From JBDNBY01 sp039767595 (GTDB lineage: Bacteria > Pseudomonadota > Alphaproteobacteria > Rhodobacterales > Rhodobacteraceae): DNA of 8,649 nucleotides. Positions 1-5,703 of this stretch are shown piece by piece. The stretch's first letter is position 1. Each line of letters starts with the position of its first letter. The DNA lies in contig JBDNBY010000184.1 in NCBI GenBank assembly GCA_039767595.1, positions 1-8,649 of the forward strand, written 5' to 3'. A program made the position numbers and the translations under genes. Below the pieces are notes generated by a model that had not been told where the DNA came from, did not search any database, and worked only from the letters and a program-made list of their open reading frames with translations.

Positions 1-379
1 CATATACTTTGCCCTCTGACACCAAGGCGCCGGCGGCCACGATAGAGTGATCGCCAATCACGGCACCGTTCATGATAATAGCGCCCATCCCGATCAACAC
101 ATGATCGCCGATGGTACAGCCGTGGACGATCGCATTATGACCAATGGTACAATTATCACCAATGCGCAGCGGGTAACCGGCATCTGTATGTAGGGCGGCA
201 TTTTCTTGGACATTGCTGCCGTCGCCAATCGTGATCCATTCATTGTCACCGCGCAATACAGCACCGAACCACACCGACGCGCCCCCGCCCAATTGAACCG
301 ATCCAATCACATCGGCACTAGGGGCCACCCATGCTGAGGCGGCTATCTTGGGAGATATGTCACCCAATGCATAGATCAT
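1..379 (-). CDS. Gamma-class carbonic anhydrase / YrdA-like hexapeptide protein (partial)
   Basis: The first 126 codons read from ATG at 377-379; the 3' end lies beyond the left edge. The protein is a left-handed beta-helix of hexapeptide repeats ([LIV]-G-x4 turns such as IGDNCTIGHNAIVHGC). It carries the three histidines expected to bind metal in the gamma-carbonic anhydrase fold: H64, H81 and H86 (spacing 17 and 5). It also has the LRGD motif (R43, D45) and N56/Q58. Family members are usually about 170-175 residues, so roughly 50 are missing here. The acidic loop of archaeal Cam is absent, as in most bacterial CamH/YrdA-type homologues, many of which have no proven carbonic anhydrase activity. 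Substrate and activity are therefore uncertain. The ATG overlaps the gmk TGA as ATGA and has no clear Shine-Dalgarno, so translation is probably coupled to gmk. Family assignment is confident; enzymatic role is inference. Confidence 0.88.
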   Translation of the reverse strand, partial: MIYALGDISPKIAASAWVAPSADVIGSVQLGGGASVWFGAVLRGDNEWITIGDGSNVQENAALHTDAGYPLRIGDNCTIGHNAIVHGCTIGDHVLIGMGAIIMNGAVIGDHSIVAAGALVSEGKVY

Positions 380-1017
380 GGCTGCAATTCATCATATTCA
401 GCATTCAAACCACGTACAAACCCCGTCAAATCCGGTTGCTGCGAGAGGCGCAGACGCTCGGCTGTCACAATGGTCTTTAACCGTTCGGCAGTCGCGGCAA
501 GGTCATCATTGACCAAGACATAGTCATATTCAGACCAATGGCTAATTTCATCGCGGCTTTTCTTCATGCGATCTGCGATCACGTCGTCGCTGTCTTGGGC
601 ACGGGTGCGCAACCGCCCTTCTAAGGCCGAAATCGACGGCGGCAGAAAAAAGATCGACAGAACATGTTTGCCAAGGCTCGAGGCGCGCAATTGTTGCCCC
701 CCCTGCCAGTCTAAATCAAAGAGCATGTCTTGCCCCGCCCTGATCGCCTCTTCGACGGGGCCCGCGGGGGTGCCATAGAAATTGCCAAAAACTTCAGCAT
801 GCTCGAGCATTCGATTGTCATCGACCATGGCGCCAAAGTCGTCATGACCGACAAAGAAATACTCGCGCCCATGCTCTTCGCCAGGGCGCGGTGCCCGCGT
901 CGTGGCCGAGACTGAGAACAAAATCGACGGATCCCACTCGCGCAACAGACGCGTCAACGTTGATTTCCCTGCTCCGGATGGAGAGGACAGTAAAATCAAC
1001 AAACCTCGACGCGTCAT
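376..1017 (-). CDS. gmk: Guanylate kinase
   Basis: Cytosolic guanylate kinase: ATP + GMP to ADP + GDP, an essential step in GTP/dGTP supply and (p)ppGpp metabolism. The product is 213 residues, typical for bacterial GMK. Visible motifs are the P-loop SPSGAGKST (about 12-20), the GMP-binding segment SATTRAPRPGE (about 37-47), the YFFVG strand, FGNFYGTP (about 77-84) with its tyrosine, FDLDWQG (about 100-106), and the lid/R-rich region RTRAQDSDDVIADRM. Two starts are possible: GTG at 1018-1020 and ATG at 1015-1017. The Shine-Dalgarno AAGGAG at 1024-1029 is only 3 nt from the GTG but 6 nt from the ATG, so I chose the ATG. The gene follows the class II DAHP synthase by a few bases, and the next gene overlaps its stop by 4 nt, indicating one operon. 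No anomaly is seen. Confidence 0.96.
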   Translation of the reverse strand: MTRRGLLILLSSPSGAGKSTLTRLLREWDPSILFSVSATTRAPRPGEEHGREYFFVGHDDFGAMVDDNRMLEHAEVFGNFYGTPAGPVEEAIRAGQDMLFDLDWQGGQQLRASSLGKHVLSIFFLPPSISALEGRLRTRAQDSDDVIADRMKKSRDEISHWSEYDYVLVNDDLAATAERLKTIVTAERLRLSQQPDLTGFVRGLNAEYDELQP

Positions 1018-1023
1018 CACATG

Positions 1024-1029
1024 CTCCTT
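1024..1029 (-). promoter_or_regulatory. Shine-Dalgarno of gmk, overlapping the upstream stop codon
   Basis: On the minus strand the sequence reads CGCATAAGGAGCATGTGATG. TAA at 1028-1030 ends the DAHP synthase gene, and its last two bases begin the perfect AAGGAG ribosome-binding site. Spacing to the ATG at 1017 is 6 nt and to the GTG at 1020 is 3 nt. This decides the gmk start and implies that a ribosome terminating on the upstream gene sits on the gmk initiation region. An out-of-frame ATG-TGA also lies between the two. Confidence 0.75.
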
Positions 1030-2377
1030 ATGCGCTGCGCGAGTTGGTCAACTCTTCCGCAACTAAAAAGGCCAGCTCGAGCGACTGCGACGCATTCAAA
1101 CGCGGATCGCAGGCCGTGTGATAGCGATCGGATAGATCTTCATCGGTAATGGTCGCCATACCGCCCGTGCATTCCGTCACATCTTGACCTGTCATTTCAA
1201 AATGCACACCGCCGGCCACAGTTCCCATGTCGCGGTGCGTTTTAAAGAACTCACGCACTTCGCCCAAAACAGATTCGAATTTGCGCGTTTTATAACCGGT
1301 CGAGGATTTCGTCGTGTTGCCATGCATCGGATCACAAACCCATACGACATTCGCCCCTTCTGATTTCACCGTTTCAATCAGGCGCGGCAGGTGATCTTGA
1401 ACATGATCCGCCCCAAAGCGCGCGATTAAGGTCAGGCGCCCCTCTTCGTTGTCGGGGTTCAGTTTGTTCATTAAGACCTTGAGGTCCTCTGCGGTCGTGG
1501 TTGGCCCACATTTCAAACCAATTGGGTTCATAATACCCGCACAGAAGTCCACATGCGCCCCGTCAGGTTGCCGTGTCCGATCCCCGATCCAAATCATGTG
1601 ACCAGAACCAGCGACCCATTTATTTGAAAGCGAATCGACGCGCGTCAGCGCCTCTTCATACTCAAGCAATAGGCCTTCGTGGCTGACATAGAAATCAACT
1701 GTTCTCAGCTCATCCAATGAGGATGAATTGAGCCCCGCCGCTTTCATAAACTGTAGCGCGTCGCTAATGGAATTGGCCATTTGATCATAGCGTGTTGACG
1801 GCTCTTGCGCGATGAAATCTTGGGTCCAGCGATGTACTTGATGCACATCTGCGTAGCCGCCCTTTGAAAAGGCGCGCAGCAAGTTCAACGTCGCCGCCGC
1901 TTGCGTATAACCGCGCAGCATATTTTCGGGGTTCGGAATACGCGCTTCGGGTGTGAACTCGAGGCCATTGATAATGTCACCGCGGTACGAGGGCAGCTCA
2001 ACGCCCCCTATCGTTTCGGTGGGCGCAGAGCGCGGCTTGGCAAATTGGCCGGCCATACGGCCGACTTTGACCACTGGCACTTTGGCCGCGTAGGTCAAAA
2101 TCACCGCCATTTGCAAAATCACTTTGAACGTGTCGCGAATGGCATCAGCAGTGAACTGATCAAACGCCTCGGCGCAATCGCCCCCTTGGAGTAAAAACGC
2201 CTCACCGCGCCCTGCGGCCGCAAGTTTCGCCTTGAGCGCTTGGGTCTCGCCGGCAAAAACCAACGGAGGATAGGATGCCAATTTTCCCTCAACGGCATTC
2301 AATGCAGCGACATCGGTATAGTCTGGCATTTGAATTCGCGGCTTGTTTCGCCAGTTTGACTTGGTCCAATTTGACAT
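1028..2377 (-). CDS. Class II 3-deoxy-7-phosphoheptulonate (DAHP) synthase
   Basis: First enzyme of the shikimate pathway: phosphoenolpyruvate + erythrose 4-phosphate to DAHP + Pi, cytosolic and metal dependent. At 449 residues it has the length of the class II (plant/Mycobacterium AroG-like) family and is unrelated in sequence to the roughly 350-residue class I enzymes. Diagnostic stretches are FLLQGGDCAE with metal-binding C68, KVGRMAGQFAKPRS, LPSYRGD, HEGLLLEYE, WIGDRTRQPDGAHV, NPIGLKCGP, CDPMHGNT with H352, GGVHFEMTG with E394, and the C-terminal CDPRLN with D424. The spacings C-H 284, H-E 42 and E-D 30 fit the known metal site of the family. The start is ATG at 2375-2377 with GGGGGA just upstream; TTG at 2387-2389 would add four residues and has no advantage. 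It is the first gene of the run with gmk and the carbonic anhydrase-like gene. Regulation is suggested by the promoter and FNR-like box upstream. Class II enzymes are variously called aroG, aroF or aroA, so no symbol is given. Confidence 0.96.
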   Translation of the reverse strand: MSNWTKSNWRNKPRIQMPDYTDVAALNAVEGKLASYPPLVFAGETQALKAKLAAAGRGEAFLLQGGDCAEAFDQFTADAIRDTFKVILQMAVILTYAAKVPVVKVGRMAGQFAKPRSAPTETIGGVELPSYRGDIINGLEFTPEARIPNPENMLRGYTQAAATLNLLRAFSKGGYADVHQVHRWTQDFIAQEPSTRYDQMANSISDALQFMKAAGLNSSSLDELRTVDFYVSHEGLLLEYEEALTRVDSLSNKWVAGSGHMIWIGDRTRQPDGAHVDFCAGIMNPIGLKCGPTTTAEDLKVLMNKLNPDNEEGRLTLIARFGADHVQDHLPRLIETVKSEGANVVWVCDPMHGNTTKSSTGYKTRKFESVLGEVREFFKTHRDMGTVAGGVHFEMTGQDVTECTGGMATITDEDLSDRYHTACDPRLNASQSLELAFLVAEELTNSRSA

Positions 2378-2415
2378 GACATCCCCCAAAAGGTCGGTGC
2401 TAGATTTCGTGTGCC

Positions 2416-2429
2416 ATGATCTATATCAA
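2416..2429. promoter_or_regulatory. FNR/FnrL-like binding site
   Basis: The minus strand reads TTGAT-ATAG-ATCAT, matching nine of ten specified positions of the FNR-family consensus TTGAT-N4-ATCAA; the last half-site base differs. It overlaps the proposed -10 hexamer (2420-2425) of the DAHP synthase promoter, a position that would suit repression of that promoter by an FnrL/Dnr-type oxygen- or NO-responsive regulator. It lies about 130 bp upstream of the divergent regulator's ATG, so it could alternatively act on that gene. A 9/10 match can arise by chance in a genome, but its location in a 182-bp divergent promoter region is suggestive. Confidence 0.45.
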
Positions 2430-2447
2430 ATCTCAGTTTAAGGCCAA
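2420..2447 (-). promoter_or_regulatory. Probable sigma70-type promoter of the DAHP synthase-gmk run
   Basis: On the minus strand, TTGGCC (2442-2447) serves as -35 and TATAGA (2420-2425) as -10, separated by 16 nt. Each matches four of six consensus positions. Transcription would start near 2412, giving a leader of about 35 nt before the ATG at 2377. This is the best candidate in the 182-bp divergent gap; I found no equally good promoter for the rightward regulator gene. Predicted by eye only. Confidence 0.45.
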
Positions 2448-2559
2448 CCCCCAAAGCAGTCGGCGCCGCAAGAATACAGCATTTCACGATTTGTAAGTAT
2501 TGACCTTTGTTCACAGTTCTGGTGTGGGTAGGTGTTGCCATTTTAAAAGAGCCAAGCGC

Positions 2560-3603
2560 ATGGACGCACCAAATACCCTGACCGTTCCCACAGAACTCGA
2601 TCCTATCGAAGGAAAATCACGGCGCATGGTATTCGTGCTTGTGCCTGAATTTACACTATTATCCTTTGCATCGGCGGTCGAATGCCTGCGTATTGCCAAT
2701 AGATTGGCGTCAAACACCCTCTATGAATGGACCTGTGTCGGCGAAATCACCGAGCGGAACATCGTGACCTGTTCTGCGGGCACTGAGTTTCGTCTTGATA
2801 GCGATTTGATTGAGACCCATCGCGACGATACCATCGTTGTGTGCGGCGGGATGAATATCAAAACCAACACTACGAAACGGTTGCTCAATTGGCTGCGCCG
2901 CGAGTCGCGCAAAAGTTTGCCCGTCATTGGTCTATGTACGGCGGCTTACACTCTTGCGAAAACAGGACTGCTCGATGGCAAACGCTGTACCATTCATTGG
3001 GAAAACCAAGATAGCTTTCTCGAGGAATTCGAGGAAACTGAACTGACGAAATCCGTGTTCGTCATTGATGGCAAATACATGACCACCGCGGGGGGCACAT
3101 CTTCGATTGATCTCTTTCTCAAAATGATCGCGAATGATCATGGGGACCAGTTGGCCAATGCGGTGGCCGATCAAATGATCTATTCCGCCATTCGCACAGA
3201 CCAAGACACACAGCGCCTCTCGGTACCGACACGCATTGGTGTGCGCCATCCGAAACTGAGCCAAGCCATTCAAATGATGGAAAGCAATCTCGAAGAGCCG
3301 ATCAGCCCCGCGATTTTGGCCAAGGATGTCGGCATGTCGACCCGACAATTAGAGCGTTTGTTCCGCCGTTATTTAAACCGCAGCCCCAAGCGGTATTACA
3401 TGGAACTGCGCCTACAAAAAGCGCGCAATTTGTTGATGCAAACGGATATGTCCGTAATCAATGTGGCCTTGGCCTGCGGCTTTGCCTCTCCGTCGCATTT
3501 TTCAAAATGCTACCGTGCGCACTACGAGACAACCCCCTACCGCGAACGCGGCGCGCGGAGCTCGCGGCTCAGCGAGGTCGCGGCGTCCCGCTCATCATTC
3601 TAA
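2560..3603 (+). CDS. GlxA family transcriptional regulator (DJ-1/PfpI-like domain + AraC HTH)
   Basis: A 347-residue DNA-binding regulator. The N-terminal part (about 23-190) is a DJ-1/PfpI-type amidotransferase-like domain. It has the nucleophile-elbow motif GLCTAAY with C126, then GLLDGKRCTIHW and the conserved TAGGTSSIDLFL. The C-terminal part (about 230-330) is a double helix-turn-helix AraC domain, including MSTRQLERLFRRYL and ALACGFASPSHFSKCYR. The architecture and many segments (LSFASAVECLRIANRL; PKRYYMELRLQKARNLL) recall regulators of quaternary-amine and amino-acid catabolism such as GbdR and CdhR. No such catabolic genes are nearby, so the inducer is unknown. Start chosen is ATG 2560-2562, preceded by AAAGAG at about 8 nt; an in-frame TTG at 2500 would add 20 residues lacking domain character. 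It is divergent from the DAHP synthase gene and may regulate it, but that is only positional inference. The arginine/serine-rich tail ends 1 nt from the convergent HerA-like gene. Confidence 0.92.
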   Translation: MDAPNTLTVPTELDPIEGKSRRMVFVLVPEFTLLSFASAVECLRIANRLASNTLYEWTCVGEITERNIVTCSAGTEFRLDSDLIETHRDDTIVVCGGMNIKTNTTKRLLNWLRRESRKSLPVIGLCTAAYTLAKTGLLDGKRCTIHWENQDSFLEEFEETELTKSVFVIDGKYMTTAGGTSSIDLFLKMIANDHGDQLANAVADQMIYSAIRTDQDTQRLSVPTRIGVRHPKLSQAIQMMESNLEEPISPAILAKDVGMSTRQLERLFRRYLNRSPKRYYMELRLQKARNLLMQTDMSVINVALACGFASPSHFSKCYRAHYETTPYRERGARSSRLSEVAASRSSF

Positions 3604-3604
3604 G

Positions 3605-4934
3605 CTACCGCCCACCAAATAAACCGCCCAGCACCCCGCGTACAATGCGCCGGCCCGTTGTGCCGCGCAGCTCTTTGATCAAGGCACTCGACAAAGCCGC
3701 CCCAACAGTTTGCGCATTGACCACGCGTGATGAAGATCGCCTCACGCGCCCACCGCTATAGCGCCGCGCGGCATTGAATTCGCGCGCTTGCACGGATGCC
3801 GATTCGGCCTGTGCTTCGGCGTCTTGGGCCTCTTTGGCCATTTGGTCGGCGCGCTGCATGAGGATTTCATAGGCCGAGTTCCGATCAACGGGTGTCTCAT
3901 AGCGTGCCGCCATGGGATCACTGCGCCGATTTTGCACAATAGCCTCTTGCGTTGCAGGGCCCAAGCGTGACGACGGCGGTCTAATCAAAGTCCGTTCCAC
4001 CATATTGGGCGCGCCGTCCTCATCCAAAAATAGCGTAATCGCCTCGCCCACCCCCAGATCTTGAATCACATCCTCAGTTTTAAATCGTGGTCAGCCGCGC
4101 AACCATTTCAATGCGGTCGACCAAAGCCTTGGGCGCATCCTCAAACAGGAGATGCGCCTCATCGAAGAAAAACACCATCTTTGGGCGATCTAAATCCCCA
4201 ACTTCAGGTAAATTTTCGAATAACTCAGATAAGAGCCATAGCATCACCGTCGCATAAAGCTGTGGCCGCTGCGCCAAGACATCTGATTTCAGGATGTTCA
4301 CAACGCCATGGCCCCGCGCGTCATGTCGGATCAAGTCATTAAGATCGAGGGCCGGCTCGCCAAAAAACGCGTCTCCCCCTTGGGTTTCTAACGTCAGTAG
4401 GCGGCGCTGAATCGCGCCAATCGATTGCGGGGACACAGCACCATAGGCAATCGTTAATTCAGCCCGCCGCGCCGCCACATCAGTCAGAAGTGCCCTCAAA
4501 TCCTTGAGATCAAGCAACAGCATCCCTTGCTCATCCGCAATGCGAAAGACGATATTCATAACCCCTTCTTGGGCCTCGGACAGGCCGAGCAACCGCGATA
4601 TAAGGAGTGGCCCCAAAACATCCCACAAACTGACGCTACAGGGGGCATAGGCATAATCCGTAAAACCGATTTTATTCGCCCGCGACCTAAAGGCATCGTG
4701 CAATTTAAACTCGGGGCTGCCCGCCTGCATCATGCCCGATAAGTCACCTTTGACATCAGACAGGAACACCGGCACCCCTTGGGCCGCGAACCCCTCGGCC
4801 ATGATTTGGAGCGTCACGGTTTTTCCCGTGCCCGTCGCGCCTGTGATCAAGCCGTGCCGATTGGCATACTCAAGTCGTAAAGCCTGCGGATCCGTCTGAT
4901 CCACGCCGCCGCCGCCAATATAAACCTGCCCCAT
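3605..4934 (-). pseudogene. HerA-like / DUF853 (YjgR-type) ATPase, broken by internal deletions
   Basis: Intact relatives are roughly 500-residue RecA-fold ATPases of the HerA/FtsK helicase superfamily, of unknown cellular role. Here the gene is in two frames. Segment 1 (4934-4080, 284 codons) has the N-terminal YANRHGL, Walker A GATGTGKT (32-39), SDVKGDLSG, GAIQRRLLTLE, FFGEPALDL and Walker B MVFFFDEAH (253-261). It then leaves family sequence after VARL (281) and stops at TAA 4080-4082. Segment 2 (about 4090-3605) resumes in another frame with PRFKTEDV, then LGVGEA, LIRPPSSRLGP, an Ala/Gln/Glu-rich linker and the family's C-terminal RGVLGGLFGGR. Between them about 54-55 residues normally present (RSKGVG, the QNP segment and GNRVQHALRAFTP in homologues) are absent, an estimated 164-nt deletion. 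A second, in-frame loss of about 14 residues (family FGxxGHPxRTTV loop) lies after V106. Start chosen is ATG 4932-4934, where homology begins; the frame stays open further upstream but without family sequence. Deletion sizes are estimates from remembered homologues. The alternative is assembly error. Confidence 0.85.
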
Positions 4935-5043
4935 AATACCCACCCAATTTATAGCAATTTTGTATACGCGACGCAGCTTAACGGCTTTGCATAAAAATTC
5001 AATCTTCCCTGTTGACGGATGGTTCATTAAGACGTAGCGTAAC

Positions 5044-5055
5044 CTTAATATTAAG
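5044..5055. repeat. Perfect 12-bp palindrome upstream of the IalB-family promoter
   Basis: CTTAATATTAAG is a perfect palindrome whose last base abuts the proposed -35 hexamer at 5056. AT-rich symmetric sequence directly upstream of a -35 box is a common place for a dimeric regulator to bind, so this is a candidate operator. No specific regulator family is identified. It could also be a chance AT-rich palindrome. Confidence 0.35.
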
Positions 5056-5084
5056 TTGGCTAAGTCCAGCGGGAGAGGTATAAA
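5056..5084 (+). promoter_or_regulatory. Probable promoter of the IalB-family gene
   Basis: TTGGCT (5056-5061, four of six positions) and TATAAA (5079-5084, five of six) are separated by exactly 17 nt. Transcription would begin around 5090-5092, leaving a leader of about 55 nt before ATG 5146. A second, weaker pair lies upstream: TTGACG at 5012-5017 with TAGCGT at 5035-5040, also 17 nt apart. Predicted by eye. Confidence 0.5.
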
Positions 5085-5106
5085 GGGAGCGCAGCGCGCT
5101 CCCTTT
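5082..5106. repeat. Perfect inverted repeat (10-bp arms, 5-nt loop) over the promoter -10/+1 region
   Basis: AAAGGGAGCG (5082-5091) and CGCTCCCTTT (5097-5106) are exact reverse complements around the loop CAGCG. Read as RNA it makes a strong GC-rich hairpin with A and U flanks on both sides, resembling a bidirectional intrinsic terminator but with only a three-U run. In DNA it overlaps the last bases of the -10 box and the predicted start site, the usual position of a repressor operator. Neither neighbouring gene ends here (both start away from it), so a terminator would serve no visible upstream gene unless a small RNA is made from the weaker promoter at 5012-5040. Function unresolved. Confidence 0.55.
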
Positions 5107-5145
5107 GTCATATATGAGCGCACTTTAACATCAGGGAGCAATCTG

Positions 5146-5694
5146 ATGAAAACTCTTAAATCCATTGTATTGAAATCACTTTTCGCGCTAACATTCGGCG
5201 CGCATATCGCTATTGCCCAAGAGGCGGCGACATCCAATGATGCGCCCCAACCTGGTCAAACTTATGTAAAATCCATGGAGGGCGATTGGATCCACCGCTG
5301 TGTCAAACTGCAGTCGGGTTCGGATCCTTGCCATTTGTTTCAACGTGTCATTTTTAACAACGACTCTGTTATAGCCGAAGCGCAGGTCGTTCCTTTGACC
5401 GACGGTGGCGCTGCGGTTGCTGGTATCACTGTGACCGTGCCCTTGGAAACTGCTCTGCAGGCGCCATTGCGATTTCAAATCGACGAGCGTGAGGCGAAAC
5501 TTTACCCTTACGCGTATTGCACGGCGCAGGGCTGCGTTGCCAATGTGGGCCTGACGGCCCTTGAGCTACGCGCCATGCAAAAGGGCTCACAAGGATTGTT
5601 GACCATTGTGTCGATCCGTGACCCGCAAAATCCTGTTCAAGTGCCACTCTCGCTCAATGGGTTTAGCGCAGCCTATAACGCCATATCGCAATAG
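5146..5694 (+). CDS. Invasion-associated locus B (IalB) family secreted protein
   Basis: A 182-residue exported protein. Residues 1-24 form a Sec signal peptide: a lysine-containing N-terminus (MKTLKSIVLK), a hydrophobic core, and a probable cut after AIA before QEA. The mature part matches the IalB family: EGDWIHRC, PCHLFQRVIF, a central GITVTVPLETALQAPLRFQID, YAYCTAQGCVA, and a final VPLSLNGFSAAYNAI. Four cysteines (52, 62, 125, 130) are spaced to allow two disulphides, suiting the periplasm. IalB was named for erythrocyte invasion in Bartonella, but homologues are widespread in free-living alphaproteobacteria, where the role is unknown; no virulence function should be inferred. Start ATG 5146-5148 follows AGGGAG (5133-5138) at 7 nt. 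Longer in-frame starts would bury the signal peptide. It ends 9 nt from the convergent lpxB stop. Upstream are a good promoter and two inverted repeats. Confidence 0.9.
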   Translation: MKTLKSIVLKSLFALTFGAHIAIAQEAATSNDAPQPGQTYVKSMEGDWIHRCVKLQSGSDPCHLFQRVIFNNDSVIAEAQVVPLTDGGAAVAGITVTVPLETALQAPLRFQIDEREAKLYPYAYCTAQGCVANVGLTALELRAMQKGSQGLLTIVSIRDPQNPVQVPLSLNGFSAAYNAISQ

Positions 5695-5703
5695 ACCAAC
5701 AGG

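Noticed and set aside
2461..2468. Palindrome CGGCGCCG in the divergent gap
   Set aside because: It is short and GC-rich, expected by chance in this base composition, and not placed at a recognisable promoter element.
2500..2559. TTG start at 2500 for the GlxA-type regulator
   Set aside because: The 20 extra residues lie outside the known domains, and ATG 2560 has an AAAGAG at suitable distance.
2932..3348. 138-residue minus-strand reading frame inside the GlxA-type regulator
   Set aside because: It is the antisense of a clear regulator gene, with composition typical of a shadow frame.
3605..4069. Independent small gene starting at GTG 4069
   Set aside because: Its sequence is the C-terminal part of the HerA-like ATPase, family sequence continues upstream of the GTG to about 4090, and the nearby GAGG is only 2 nt from the GTG.
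5056..5145. Longer IalB-family start at TTG 5056
   Set aside because: It would place 30 non-hydrophobic residues before a clear signal peptide and run through the predicted promoter and hairpin. ATG 5146 has a good ribosome-binding site.
4935..5237. In-frame upstream extension of the HerA-like reading frame to an ATG at 5237
   Set aside because: The extension has no family sequence, runs antisense through the IalB-family signal peptide and through the promoter region, and homology begins at the ATG at 4934.
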